Part shown: positions 47,605 to 61,100 of the stretch, piece by piece
How positions within the stretch are numbered: the first letter of the stretch is position 1
Layout: the number at the start of each line of letters is the position of its first letter
Notes under the pieces: model-generated
Seen by the model: the letters and a program-made list of their open reading frames with translations, nothing else
What the model was told of the DNA's origin: nothing
Databases searched by the model: none
Source: Loxodes magnus
Lineage: Eukaryota; Ciliophora; Karyorelictea; Loxodida; Loxodidae
Reading direction: 5' to 3'
NCBI GenBank assembly: GCA_946699065.1
Contig: CAMPDV010000214.1
Span: 372,001-436,000, forward strand
DNA: 64,000 bases
Position numbers and translations under genes: made by a program

Positions 47605-49585
47605 GTGGTGTTAGATTAACCTTACATGATGAAAGGTTTATTTGATTGGTATGATTTAATTCATTTGATTTTATTACTCCAAGCCTATATAAATTCATTC
47701 GTTTCGAATTTATCAATTTTACTTAGAAAATTCTGGATTAGAAGTTTAAGTATTCTCTCGATTCTTTCCGTTATATAAAGTAAGAAATTTTATCATTATA
47801 TAGACTCATTTATATAAGCGATTTTAATTGCTAAACTCCTTTTCTTCTTTAATAGGAAGCATACTTCCAATCTAGCTTTATTAAATCCTTCTGCTTACAT
47901 ATATATTATAACTTTATAATTCTCAATCCAAACACTTTATATATATAGATATTAAATATGCCCTAAGCTTACTAGATTTACCTTTTGGTATTTATTTATT
48001 AGCTATTTTCAAATGATAAAACTGCCTTTCTTAACTACTATTTGCGTACTTCTAGGTAGAAGATTTTATTACCTTAAAGCTTATCCTTTCAACTATATAA
48101 ACTAACTTTATTAGAGTACTGTTAGCTAGACTAAGTTGATTGTATTAATGTCTAGTCTTTTTCACAATGAGCTAACTAGCTTTAAATCTGGTAATACTCA
48201 TTTATTCCTTTCTTAGCTTATTTTAGCTACAATGAAAATTGCTCTTATAGTAGCTTCTGATTTCGCTTCTTTATTGATTTACTCTTTTTTTTCTTCATAA
48301 GCTTTGAGTTAAGTAAAAGAGCAAATGACATAAGTTAGAGTATCATAATACCCTAGATTTACTAAGAAGCCTGAACTGCTAAAGACGCTCTTAAGCTTGT
48401 AGGTTTAGAGTGTAGTAACAAAGTTAGAAGACGTATAGTTAGTATGCTGAATGCTCTCTATCAGGCTTTTCCTTTTATACAGCTAATCTGACTATCATCT
48501 TAAACGCTTTTTAATGGTAAATCATAAAATAACTTGCATCTCTCTTTTATACTTAAGTGACTATTGAAGCATCTAAGTTTCATCTATAAGCCCATTCTCT
48601 CTATCAATCACACTTAGACTATTCATGGTAGAACTACTCACGCAAGGTTTAAAATAGTACTGCAACTAGTTTGTCTCTTAATAGCTAATAAATTAGGCTT
48701 TAGCTCTTAAGCTAGATAAATATATTTATAGGAGAAGCCTTAAATAGGATAGACTAATCCTTATTGGTATGCTAAGTGGATTGGATGCATACTATGATAT
48801 ACAATAAAACGATCTCTTAAGCTAATATACCAGATAGTAGACTAACTAGCACCTAGTTTAGTTTACATGTATGGTGAGAGAAAATTAAAGAAGCATCTTG
48901 CTCAGTAAATCAGAAGCTAAAATGAGAATGATACTGGCTAAAGAGATTAAGTTTCTTTCATCCTAGAGCAGTTAATGTAATATCTTGATAGAAGGGATAG
49001 ATAACTAGCTTAAATGAAGTCTGCATACTACACATTACTATCTATTCTTTATTTAAGGCTCCATAGAAAATGCCTCAAACCCTACAAAACTAGAAATTTA
49101 TAAAGGAGGAAAAAATTAAGAAATAGATATAAAAAGTCACCATTCTAGAACCTAGGAAGCACTAATCAAATTCAAAGCATCTCCTAAAAATCGTTAATTA
49201 AATTACTAAAGCTAACTTTACAAACATCTAACTAAATATAATCAAAGCATCATAATTAAATTTCATTCGATTTGAATCAAAATAAGCCTCACTTACTAAA
49301 TAGTATATCATAAATAATTTTCATTATAATTGCGACTATAAAAGCAGGAAATCTATCAATATAATATAAGGAGGATAGATATCATCAGGGTATTTGGAAC
49401 TATGCCTTTAGGGTGTTTTTTATAATCAGTGCTTATTAAAATAAAATTTACCTTATAAGTATATAGACTTCTAGTTAAAAGAGCACTGAATTAACTTATC
49501 ATCCAAATTTTAATTTTATTGGATTGATTTCTAATAAATCCTTAGATAATTACACTAAGATTTTAAATAGTTATATAGGCATAAA
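47605..49585. other. Unresolved
   Basis: AT-rich, with fragments that could code on either strand. Nothing recognised before the otubain-RBR gene. Confidence 0.4.
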
Positions 49586-52500
49586 ATGTAAGACCAGGAT
49601 TAGAATTTAAAATAAGAAAGAGATAGGAGATTAAGAGGGATGAAGCATGTAGAATCCTCTTATTAGGATTAAAATAAGTAAAGTAGTTATAACTAGAACA
49701 AGGCTTAAAGGTCATAATCAGCTTGAAGTAAAAAGGATTAAAAAGGTAATGAGAACTATGAGTATTAAGCTGGGCTTGTAGGGAAACCTTAAATTTTTTT
49801 GAATTATGAAGCAGAAAATAAAGCACCCATAGACAATTCCTTGCACCAAAATGGCTAATAAAATCATAACTTTGGGATGAGACTAAATCCGAATAACCAG
49901 AACTATTAAAACCCAAGTATCGAAAATTTCCAGCATTTTATCCATAACTAGCCTTTCCTAGAAGATCAAAAGTTCTAAACAACTTTAATAGGGAATCTAA
50001 ATCCCCAGATAAGTAATTATATAATAGATAACAAAAGAAAGTCCTTTCAGATCCAATAAAACTTTGGCATTCTTGGTCACGCACAAAATAATTAATTTTA
50101 GAACTTTCAGATACCTTTCAATCAGATTAACCAATGATAAAATATTGCCGGGCTTAATTATATTACTCCTCAAGAGTAGATAAATTCATAAGAACTGGAG
50201 AAAAATGAGATTCTAAAGAAGTAAACAATGATACAAGAAATCTAAAATTTAAGCTTTTAACCAAATTAAGCTGAATGGAAGGATTAGATAAGGCCTTAAG
50301 GAAATTAATCGAATGGGTATGATTAAAATCTAGAGGGATCTTCACAGGATATTTAGATATAAAACTTGAACTATTAACCATTAGATTAATTCTCCTCTGT
50401 TCATGTTCAAGCGACAGAACCAGTTAAGGATCTTCTAAAGGAATCATAATAGATTGAAGATAAACCTGAGGAAGAAAAAAACCAGTAGAAGATACTAGAA
50501 ATTCCTAGACAATCTTTTTCATAAAAGAAAGAGTACAGCTTGAGAAAGAGCTTGGCCTCGCTGATGTCAGAACATAAATTAGATTTTTAAATTGTTTAAA
50601 GCGTTCAGTATTTGTCTTAAACCTACGATGCATATTAGCCAGCAGGAAATGATGAAAACAGCTTTTATAGAGCAGTTGGAATAGCATACCTCGAATATTT
50701 GATAAGAAAAACAACAGACTAATAAGAACTAAATGAGTTTGTATATAAAGTAAAGTTTTAAAATGAACACTTTAGAGATCTAAAGCTTTATGTACAATTT
50801 AAACAAGAGAAATAGTAGAGTATACAACTGATATTAACATTGCTAAAGTTTTTAGAGAACCTCTACAATCTAAAAAAATAGAACAAAGTTAGAGAGGCTT
50901 TTTAGTAACTAGAAGAAGATATAACACAGAAGAAATTCGATGTTTATTTAGTATGGTATTTAAGAATGGTAAATACTAACTTTATACTAGACAATTGGAG
51001 CTAAAATATATGCTATGAGCAAAAAGTTAATTAAAACTTGGATCAGTTTATATGGAATGAAGTACTGCAAATGGGTAAGGAAGCTAAGGAAATAACAATG
51101 TCCAGCTTGGCTAAAGCGCTTAATATAGTTATATGCACTTAATGTTTAGCGAAGGATTCTCAATAGCAAAATAAAATTGTTGTTTATGGCGATTCTTATG
51201 AGGGATATCATCCTCCCATATATATCTGATAACTATAAGAGAATTGGAATGTTCTTTATACAAAAGAAATGTCATAAAATGACGGATATAAGCAAGAATA
51301 AGCTTCTTAACCGGAATAGTAAGATAACATTTCTTACTAGAAGAAAAACGAATTAAAGCAGGAGATAATCTTACTAAGACAATAAAACGAAAGCCTAACA
51401 AGAGAAAAAATCTAACTTTAGTAACTCTTTTAGGACAAAAGCAAGGAAGAGTAGATTAAAGACCAATAAATAGATTAGTATAAAGTAGAAATTGAAAGAC
51501 TAAAATAAGTGATATTGTAGTATCATAATGCTAATACTGAAAGATAAGATAACTAGATGTTTTAAAATTAATAAAGCAAAACTTATTTCAACAAAGAAAA
51601 GCAGCAATATAAGTAGAATAATCATGAAGACTACTTTAGTTAGCTATAGTAATGTTAATATTCGAGTTGCTAAATTAAAGTCTTATAAGGATATTAAAGT
51701 TAAAGCGTAACTTTATAATGTGGTCATTCTTATCATATATAGTGCGCTATAGAGATTCTAATGAAACCTTAAAGTTAATGTGAAGTTTGCTTGAAGCCAA
51801 TAGCAGAAAGCGATAAGAGTAGCATAGGCAATATTAAGTCATAACTGAATTAGTTTAAACAAACTTGCCTTTAAATTCCTAATTAAGGGCAGAAAAATGG
51901 GTTATCTGATTAGCAATATGCATGGTGTAAGAAATTAAACTGCAACATTGTCAGTTCTGATACCTATAAATTACAAAATTGTAAGCACGAATTCCATAAA
52001 AAATGCCTTCAACAGGAAATTGAAATAAAATAATGGGAAGAGTTTAAATGCATTGAGAGAAACTGTTTTAAGAAATTCACTGCAGAAGATTATGAAAAGT
52101 TCACAGGAGATAAGTATGATAGAAGGCTTATTCAATAGAAGTAAAATTAACATACCTAATGAGAAAAGTATCAGGATAGTACTTATCATTTAGTAGAGTA
52201 AGAAAGATAGATTAACTAGATGAAAAACATGAGATATAATTGTGTGATCTGTTAAGAATAATTTGATATCCTTTTTATTAAGACTCTGAACTGCTCGCAT
52301 AAGATTTGCTAAAACTGTATAAGAAATTACTAGCAAATATTATCAAATCCAGCGTATTAAAAAATAGAAGATTTGTTATGTCCATATAGGTATAATGATG
52401 GTAGGCAATGTAATTAACTAATTCTAAAAGCCTCCAATGGTAAGAATAAGCAGGAAATGCTTTATAATAGACAGCATTAAGAAGGACAATAAACACTTTG

Positions 52501-53085
52501 CAATTAACGAATAAGATAGATAGTTGGATTAATGTAAGACTGCTTATTTAGAAAATGCCCAAATACCTAATGTTAAGCAAGATTTTAAGTTCCTTAGTAA
52601 GAAGATACTTTGGTGTGTCAGAAATGCTAAGGAAACTTTTGTCCTAAATGCTTAGATCTGCCTCATTAACGAATTTGTTAAGATAGAGCTGTTTAAGAGG
52701 TATTAAATTACATAGGCAAGAATAATAATCAGAGGAGCAGGAATGGATATAAGAAAATGTCCTCATTGTGGATATTATGACATAAAAGATGTTTCATGCT
52801 AGCATGTAACTTGTTACTATTGTAAGAAGGATTGAACTTTTTGCTGCGAATAAAAAAGAAGTGTAAGCATTTATATAGCCAATACAGGCTCATGGTAACC
52901 ACTACCATGCCTAAAGATGCTTGTATTGGAAGGAATACAAAGGCCAAGATACAATGCAATATAATTGTGAAGAATGCCAACGCTTTAAAAACTTATGCCC
53001 ACGACCCAGTTAAATAAATCAAGAGTTACTATCTTTCAACAAAAAAATTGAAGAAGAAAGAACTAAAAAAGAAAGCATAAAATGA
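49586..53085 (+). CDS. Otubain-like (catalytically dead) - multi-RING - RBR ubiquitin ligase fusion, 1,149 aa
   Basis: ATG at 49586 (MQDQDQNLKQERDRRLRGMK) to TGA at 53,083; three introns (52,534-52,551, 18 nt; 52,700-52,715, 16 nt; 52,863-52,878, 16 nt) keep the frame exactly. Residues 1-330 are Gln/Asn-rich and disordered. About 345-555 is an otubain domain with clear motifs (FYRAVGIAYLEYLIRKTT, VWYLRMVNTNFI, MSSLAKALNIVICT), but the catalytic Cys is Ser359 (NDENSFYR) and the His motif is replaced (ENWNVLYTKEM). A coiled coil follows, then RING (CGHSYHIQC..CEVC), RING-like (NCKHEFHKKC), and an RBR: RING1 CVICQEQF, IBR KCPNTQC, RING2 KCPHCG with SCQHVTC retaining the ligase Cys. The Trp in CKKDWTFCC is TGA (52,833), where the related genes have TGG. 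Likely a ligase with a non-catalytic ubiquitin-binding head. Confidence 0.92.
52700..52715 (+). other. 16-nt intron unique to this gene copy
   Basis: GTATTAAATTACATAG. Removing it restores QEARIIIRGAGMDIRKCP, which aligns with VKAREAVRNAGMDVRKCP in the related gene, where there is no intron. Without splicing the RING2 frame is lost. Confidence 0.88.
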
Positions 53086-54103
53086 AAATTTTTATAGATT
53101 CATTTCTTTATTTTATAAGATAAGATAAGTAGTTTCACATATTACAGCTTAAAATTATCTAATCGTAAATATTCAAACCAAAAAGGTTGTTAGTGACATT
53201 AAGAAATTTCATATGTTTATCTTAAGAGTTCTAAAATTGTCATTCAAAGGCATATCTACAAATAACTAATAATCATATTTACAATTCCTATCTAAATAAA
53301 TACTTCATTTCGTTTATTACTCGGACATTGTCTAATATCAGATTAAAGCATCTCAGAAAACTCAGTAAATAATTTGATAGTAAAACTGAGGAAAAGTACG
53401 ACATATTTATTTTTTAAGTGTGATAAAAATCGAAAGCACTAGAATGAAATAAGCTTATAATAATTAAGAAAGTTGCTAGTATTTCAGAAAGGCATTCGAA
53501 AAGCTATATTACTGGCTTTAAAATGTTGCTTAATTACTATAAATACATTTAATCTATCTATGATGAAGCGAAAGCAAGATTCATTTAATAAATTAGTTAT
53601 TTAATTTAAGTTAGTTAGCTTGACATTTTATTACCTTCTATTTTAAAACAAAATACTCTCTGAACTAAAGTTCGTTTTATAGCTTTTATTTGGTTGATTT
53701 TTATTATTCAGCTGATATTTAAAGTTCTATTTTATTACTTTTAGAAGGGCTGAATAATTATGGAAAGTTGATGGTTTTAAATTAAGGGAACTTAAAATCC
53801 TTACTTAGTTAGTAAATTTAGTTACCGATGTAATATGTATGATACTTTATATTGATCCAGCATTCTATACTTAAAATGCTTTCTGATTTACTATGTTTAA
53901 ATAATTAAAGACTGAATGATTTAAATTTAAGATGCTTTTCTAATTTTATTTATTATCTAGATATCATAAGCTTTTTTAATTAAGAATTGAATAAACTGTT
54001 AAGTTATGTAGATTGTTGTGCTTAGAGTTAGAAATACAAGTAAAACTAGCTTAAAAATTCAGCAAAATTGTAAGAAAGTTTGAATCAGAAATAGTTTTAA
54101 AAG
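53086..54103. other. Intergenic, unresolved
   Basis: AT-rich spacer between the otubain-RBR gene and the tRNA cluster. Confidence 0.45.
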
Positions 54104-54174
54104 CGACTCTACAGGGATTTGAACCCCAATTTTGGGCTCCGTAGGCCCACGTGCTACCCTTACACCATAGAGCC
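54104..54174 (-). tRNA. tRNA-Arg, anticodon ACG
   Basis: 71-nt cloverleaf: acceptor GGCTCTA/TAGAGTC, D arm GGTGTAAGGGTAGCAC, anticodon stem TGGGC/GCCCA around CTACGGA, and T loop TTCAAAT. Anticodon ACG would be edited to ICG and read CGN arginine codons. The T stem contains a G-T pair. A run of four T follows on its strand. Confidence 0.8.
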
Positions 54175-54233
54175 TCTTACTATTATATATTTCTTTAGTT
54201 TTTAAATTAAATTTATACATCAAAACTATAAAA

Positions 54234-54317
54234 TGGTAGCTATGGGATTCGAACCCACGCGCACTAGTGTGCAACAGATCTTAAGTCTGTCTCCTTAACC
54301 GACTCGGACAAACTGCC
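54234..54317 (-). tRNA. tRNA-Leu, anticodon UAA
   Basis: 84-nt type II tRNA with long variable arm. The anticodon stem ACAGA/TCTGT is perfect around CTTAAGA, and the T arm GTGGGTTCGAATCCCAT is standard. Acceptor GGCAGTT/AGCTACC has one C-A mismatch. This is the intact counterpart of the damaged copy at 12,731. Confidence 0.9.
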
Positions 54318-54680
54318 TTATACTTACTATTATTGACTCTTTATAAGCTTTATAATTAAAAGGGAAGCAAAAGCTTTCTTTTGAGTTTCCTTATCTTTAA
54401 CACCTTTTCCAAGAAAATAAAAATTATTATATCCTTTTATATTGTTTGAAATTACCCTTGGTTTGTTTCTTATCCTTTAAGTAAGCAAAAATCAAATTTG
54501 ATAATTAATAACAGAAACTTCATCTCATTGTTTGATCTCTAAATATCTTTTCTAGCGATAGTAATTAATAATGAAGTCCCAATAATTACGACTTACAAGT
54601 TTGTTTTAAACAGTTAATATATATCAAGGTAAAATTGAGAAAATAAGTAGTAATCTCTATATATCCATTACTTTAAAAAA

Positions 54681-54753
54681 TGCGGTTTGTGAGGATCGAA
54701 CTCACGACCTTCAGATTATGAGACTGACGCGCTACCGACTGCGCTAAAACCGC
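54681..54753 (-). tRNA. tRNA-Met (elongator), anticodon CAU
   Basis: Identical over 73 nt to the tRNA-Met at 31,556 but on the opposite strand. Six T follow the gene. Confidence 0.95.
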
Positions 54754-56873
54754 GTTATTAAAGTTCTTTTGAGATGCTTTAATATAATAGATTTAATAGT
54801 CTCTATCAATTTTTTTAGTTTCCTTTCATTTTTATTACTAAATCAAGTTTCCTTTTTTTTATTGTTGTAGCTATGATCATTTTACTTGTGCTTAGTGTTT
54901 TGCCCTAAAAGTTATTACTATATAATGCTTTTTTAGTTAGTCAAAATATTCTCAGTTTGACAATAATAAAAAAAGGAAGTTTTTTTACAATCCTTAGCCC
55001 TTTCAATTTTTCAAAACAATATTCTATTTGGATAGTGCTTGTAATACTGATGGTGAGAACATGATTAATAGCTTTCTCTTATATATCCATAGAGAGGCTT
55101 ATTGGAAAACCAAAGATATAATGTAATTATTTAATAAAGAGAACATAGAAAAAATCTCAATACAATACACTAAGATCTAGGTAGTTACTTTCAGATATAT
55201 ATTGGAATATAAAATAATCTTAGGAAGCATCTAAAGGTAATTAATTTGAATATATTGCTAGTCAAGAAAATATTTGCTCATTGGTTGCTTTTATGTATCG
55301 TTTTCTATTTTGATGATAAAGATTAGAGCATTTCTTATTAACCAGTCTGTATTGTAAAAAGGCATCTGGAAATGCTTTTCTAATTTAATTAAGATTTTTC
55401 ATTTACTAAGTGTTTAGATTGTACCAAAGCTGAAAAAGTGCTTGCTTATATCATTTGCATAATAATTTCTTATGTAATTGTTTAGAGTCTTTCAATTGAG
55501 CCATTTATTGCTATAAATGACTTAAATCAATATGATCCTCTACTTTAGGAAATTATTTTTTTCATATTTTCAAGCTCAGACGGTATGTGCTATAGTTATA
55601 TGGAACTTAAAAAATTTAAATAATTATTTTGCCACTTCTTTATATGTATTCTGCTGATTAAAGGTGTCGATTATCATTTCGGTTACATTTTTGCCTGCTA
55701 AAACTTGCTGGTTTTATTTTTATTTTCGCCCCAAGGAAACCCATTTTACTGAATCGAATCTCATAATTTAGCTAAGCTTAAGAGAATTTCCTTTTTCCTT
55801 TTCTAGAAACACAAGCAAACTTCTAATTTCCCGCTTCTTTTAATTTTCTTTCATAAATTCAGCAAAAGCTAAAACGGACCATTATCCAATCCACAAAGTC
55901 CTTTGATATATCCCTCTGCTTTCTCCAGACAAACATCTCCTTCCACGAACAAATTTCCTACCTTCTAAATTTCCTTTAAATACTTCCTCTTAAAATTCTA
56001 TTAAGACTCCCTTCTTTCTTAAGCCTAATCCAGCCAACATCGATAAGCACTTATAAGATTTTATTTTAATTAAATTTCTTATAATTACTAACTTAAAGCC
56101 AAAGTATAAATGACTAATACTATAAATATTCAAAATACTCTAGATAAAAAATGACTAATAGTGTACTATAAGTGATTTGAGTTTCTTAATAGATTTTATA
56201 ATAATTAGATGCATTTTTTAATTATATCTCATTATAATATTCTTTACTAATCTTGTTTCCCTTTTTTTTAATATTTATATTTGTAACGGAAATTGATCTA
56301 ACATGCTAAGCTTTGCTTGAAGGGTTTGGGTTCTTAATTGAGTGTGATGAGGCTTAGGTTCTACACTTCAAAGCACTAGAATCTCCTTGCAGAAAATCCA
56401 TGGTCTTATTAGTTCTAATTAGCATCATCGAAAGAGATAGCTTGAATTAGAGTCTATCTTTAAGAAATTAACTAACCACAACTGCGAGTTTTAAGTATAG
56501 CGTTCCTAGTTTAACCTTATTAAAACTCTAAGCGATAAGGAATTATAAAAGCAGAGTAAATGACACAAAGAAAAAGACCAGAAAAGGTTATTTTTGTAGA
56601 TATATTAGAAATTAATTATATGCATTAGATATATCATATCTTATTAAATTCCATAAGGGCTTATCAAAATTAATGGAGCTAAACATGGAAAAAAATTTAA
56701 AGAAACAATTCCTTTATTTCTATTTTTTAGATATAGCATAAAATAAGCCAACAGAATTTTATAATCTAAGCCATTAATAAGAAGTGCAACTTAGTCTGCC
56801 ATTTTAAATAGAAAATCTTATAAAAGTTTATATTATAACTTGCTTTTAAATCTTTAACTAAGCTTTATTAATA
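54754..56873. other. Unresolved
   Basis: AT-rich sequence with no recognised gene or RNA. Confidence 0.4.
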
Positions 56874-57930
56874 ATGTTTGAAAACAAAAGCTAAGATTTT
56901 ACTTAGTTTAGGAAATCTTTTTAGAAACTTAGTAAGGCAACAGATGGAACGAGCAATTGTAATTAACCTAGTTAGGAAGACTAAGAAGCACCTGAATTCT
57001 ATTTAACCTTGCTAGAGGTAATAAAAGGATTAAGTCCGGATGAGAGGAAGTAAGTAAAAAGGATAAACTTGCTAGATAGCTTAGACAAAATATGTAAAAT
57101 ATAGTAAATGTTTCCTGAAAAATAAGACTTAATAAAAAGCTACCTAGACAAGATGTTCAGATAATTAAGATCAGTTGATATGAAGGGAAATTAAAAAGAC
57201 GAATTTTAATTACAAGAATGAAAGAGACCTTTAAAGAAACGATTAATATAATAAAGCTAAATATATTCAGTCTAAATATAAATCTATAGTGTCTTCATTA
57301 ATCAAATGAAATAACTCTTTCCTTTTTTGCTTAAAGTTAAGTATGTAATGATCTTTATAGATCCTTTTCAATCATATTTATTTTCTAAATATATTAAAAT
57401 GTAAGTAGACTAGAAGATGAAATTTAAAGAGGGAAGAAGGCAATTTAATTAAATAAGAAGCAAAGGGAGATAAGAAAGCGTTAAATGAAGTTTAGGCAGA
57501 TAGAGTTAAGAAATTGGAGTTCAGTAATCATCAACCTTGTTTTCGATTTAAGTATCATAAATTAGAGCTTTATAAGTTTAGTAAGTCAATACTTTTGTAT
57601 CTAAATACATATTAGATAGCATTAGATTGACTTACAAGTTGGATTTTATTATCAGATAATCGAAAAAAATGCAAAAAGATATTATAAAAAACAAGGTAAA
57701 AATCCAGTTGATATAAATAAGGATTCTACAAAGGGCTACTTAGTATTCATATAAACCAGAGAAATGCATATCACTGAGTAATCTCAATCTAAACAATCTT
57801 TACATAACACATAAAGTTATAGAATCGAAAAGACGAAGAATATATTGAGCAGCAAAACTCGCTTAAATACATAAAAATCTTCTGACTAATCTACCAATAC
57901 CATCTTCAACTATAAAGCTTGAACTCCAAT
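56874..57930 (+). CDS. Probable protein, unknown (end uncertain)
   Basis: Clear start MFENKSQDFTQFRKSFQKLS at 56874, followed by APEFYLTLLEVIKGLSPDER and a helical region (DSLDKICKIQQMFPEKQDLI). From about 57,560 another frame is better (QVGFYYQIIEKNAKRYYKKQ, then GKNPVDINKDSTKGYLVFIQ) and ends near TGA at about 57,928, so one or more short introns are needed between. No domain recognised. Lies just upstream of, and in line with, the channel gene. Confidence 0.5.
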
Positions 57931-58198
57931 TATTAAAATCATATTATTAAGTCTAAAGCACGCTAACTAAAATAGTAAGTAGATACATATCTCTTTAGTA
58001 TATATCAATAGCTATTTATTAGTCAAAATTAAGCTTCAATTTTATAACTTTTATTAGAGTACTAACTTATTGATCTAAAGGCTTAGATCCCTTAAATTAA
58101 AAGCTTACTAAATTAAACTTCCTCTGTATTTTATTTTTACTAGGGAGTTTATATTAAACTTTAGTAAATTCGACTATATTTTGCTTTGTTTACGTAAA

Positions 58199-61100
58199 AT
58201 GGAAAAAGGCTAAGAATTAAAGTAGCCACTTATTTTTAAAAATAGCTAACTCACTGAACAAAAGGTAAGAGTGAATATTAACTTGGCTGAAGTAAATCCG
58301 AAGTTTAGCTAAAGGGAAAAAGTAACCCATTCGTTCTTATTCAATAAGCAGAATATTGCGAGCTAAAAGGATTAGGCGAATCTGTGGGGGAAGCCATCAG
58401 CAATATAATAGCTAAACGCTTTAAAGTTGTGGAATAAGGAATTTGTAAGTGTATCTGAGTATTTTATTTTTGCATGTAACGACTAAGAAATGCTAACCAT
58501 AAACAGAGACAGTGGTCTTGTAATATGCTCTAATAAGTTTCAAAACTCACTTCTTAGCGAAACGTAAATAAAGAGTATTAAAAAATGAGATCAAAGAGTA
58601 ATCTTTGATATGGCGAACTGCGTTATCTTCGTTCACGAAAAAACAATAATAGTAGTGAGTATTTTTACTCTCTAGAAGATATCCTAGACTAACTTATATT
58701 CAGAAATAAAGCAATTTGGCATTAACAAAAGCTTCTGCTTGGCTTTAGATAACTAAGGAAGACTATTCAGCTTACCCTATAAAGATTTTACCTCGCCTTA
58801 AGAAATAAAAGTGGAAATCAATTAAACAGTTTCAAGATTTTGAATCCACAGATCAGTAGTTATTATTGAAACTCTTACTATGGAATAATATGAGAAGAAG
58901 GAAGAACAAGATAAGGAAAATCCCAGGATGTAGAAGTAAAAAATTAACTATTATATATATGATGCTTACACGTTCAAGATAAAACAAGCTTTTCTAAATC
59001 AAGAAAACTGAAATCACTGAACTAACTACAATAAATTCAACTAAGAGAAAGGAAAAGAATTCGATATCTACAAGCATAGCGGAGAAATCATAAGCTCAAT
59101 TAAACTTCCAAAGTAGATGTATCTGGAAATGAATAAAACTACGCCTGATTTTTTGATCTTTACAAAGGAAGGCTTGATGAAGTAGTATTATAGGATTTCT
59201 AATTTACAACATGTCTCAAGCTAGCTCTGGATTCATTCCAACTTCGACTGTAAAAACTCGGGGAATTATCTCTATAACTCCTTGCAATTTCATAAATACA
59301 ATATACTTTAGCTGTAAGATTTTGTTAAGGTCGAAAGACCCTTTCAATAAGAAATAAGCGCATTTGCTATAACAGATAAATGGTTTTTTATAGCAGGAGA
59401 AAGTGACTTGAAAATATATAAAAGATCATAGAATTTTGAGCTGGAATTTTTCTAAAAATTCTAAGTAAAAAGTGACTATATTGAAGCTATGGGTGATCTC
59501 GTGATTTCATATACTAAAAGGCAAAAAAATTTGATGGTGTTTTTACTTATAAACGAAGAATTCAAAATGTAAGTTCTTGAGTTGGAAAAAATAATGGTAG
59601 CGAAAGTACTGACATAAAACTTGATAGCAGTGTTTGATGACTGAATCGTATCTTTCTATAATGCAGCAGGTATTGAAATCGCTAAATAGTAAATAGGTTC
59701 AGGATAAGTTTCATTTTACTTAGAAAAAAGCAAGGTTTATATTACATGGCATGATCCTTTTAAACTTTAATATTACTAAATGGATACCAAAACTTATAAA
59801 ATTGAAAGGATAAGCAATATCAAAGCTAAAATACATATAAGTAGTCACCTTTCGCAAATCCCTCAGATTTACTTAATTGATAAAGATGGGTAGCTTTATG
59901 AAGCTAATTCCCTAACTTAAGATTATAAAAACATAAACCTAAAAATAAAACCTGAGCCAATTTCTTTTTTCAAAGACGATTATTTTATGGTGGCTGCTTA
60001 TTCAGATGGCCAGGTTAACTTAATTCAATATGAGCTAGAGTATGTTCTCAAAATATAGCTTCCTTTAGATAATTTATCTAAGATAGTTCCTTTTTAAGGC
60101 TACTGGTGAATTCAAGACAAAAATAACCATTTAATATAAATAGTCTCTCCTTTAAGTGAATATGCTGTACGAACTAACTATATTTAGGATGCATGTGGGT
60201 AAGCACAAAATTATTACAAGTATTATAAAAATGAACCTAAAACTCCTGAGTTCCTAGTTGAGCCAGTAATCCTTCCATATTTTTGGAATTACTTGCATAT
60301 TCTATGCCGAGATAACGAAATTGGCTTGCTAAAAGAGCTACTGAAGAGGAATCCAAACTTTATTAGGCATCCTCTAGGCTTTTCAGCATTTTCTGTCTGT
60401 AATAGGATGAAAAGAATTGACTGTGCAAATGTGATCCTAGATTATATACTAAATGGAGAGTTTGACGAGATAACAATACGAAGATTTTACAAGTATATAC
60501 AAAATGATCTTCCTGAGATTTTATGAACTCCTGATAATTTGTTGGTGAAGCTATTCTAGCACTCTTTTAAATAAGAGACTTAGGATACTGATCTCCCAGT
60601 ACTTCTGAAAATAAAGAGTCAAGACATGATGCAATTTTCCAATTATCAAAAGATTAATTACAGAGACTTTTAAGACGAACAAGCTGATGAGGAAGCTCCT
60701 GTTAATTACTTTTACTCTAGAATAAAATTCGAATCTATCATAGGCAGTGAAGAAAGTATCAAATTTAACTTAGCTCTGAAAGACTGCTTAGTCAAAAACG
60801 TGCTAACTACAGAGCTAATTCAAAAATATCTAAAGCTAAGATACTAGTAAATCTTTCCTTTCCTACTTTTAAACGCCTTTTTGTTCTCTGTCCTATTGCT
60901 GAGTTATAGTCTTATATCAGTTTTTAGTGATTATGCAATAGTTTACATCATATGCTGAATTGCTAATCTAGTCATGATATTACAAAAATTTTTGATTCTT
61001 TGGATTCTTGGGCTTAGAAAATGGATGGAGAGTAAGTGAAACATTGTGGACATATTTATATATTTAGGTACTTTGATAGTGAACATCATCAAAGACATAG

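Noticed and set aside
52690-52740. Frameshift in the RING2 part of the 49.6-53.1 kb gene
   Set aside because: A 16-nt GT..AG intron at 52,700 restores a sequence that aligns with both paralogs, and the whole gene then closes in frame.
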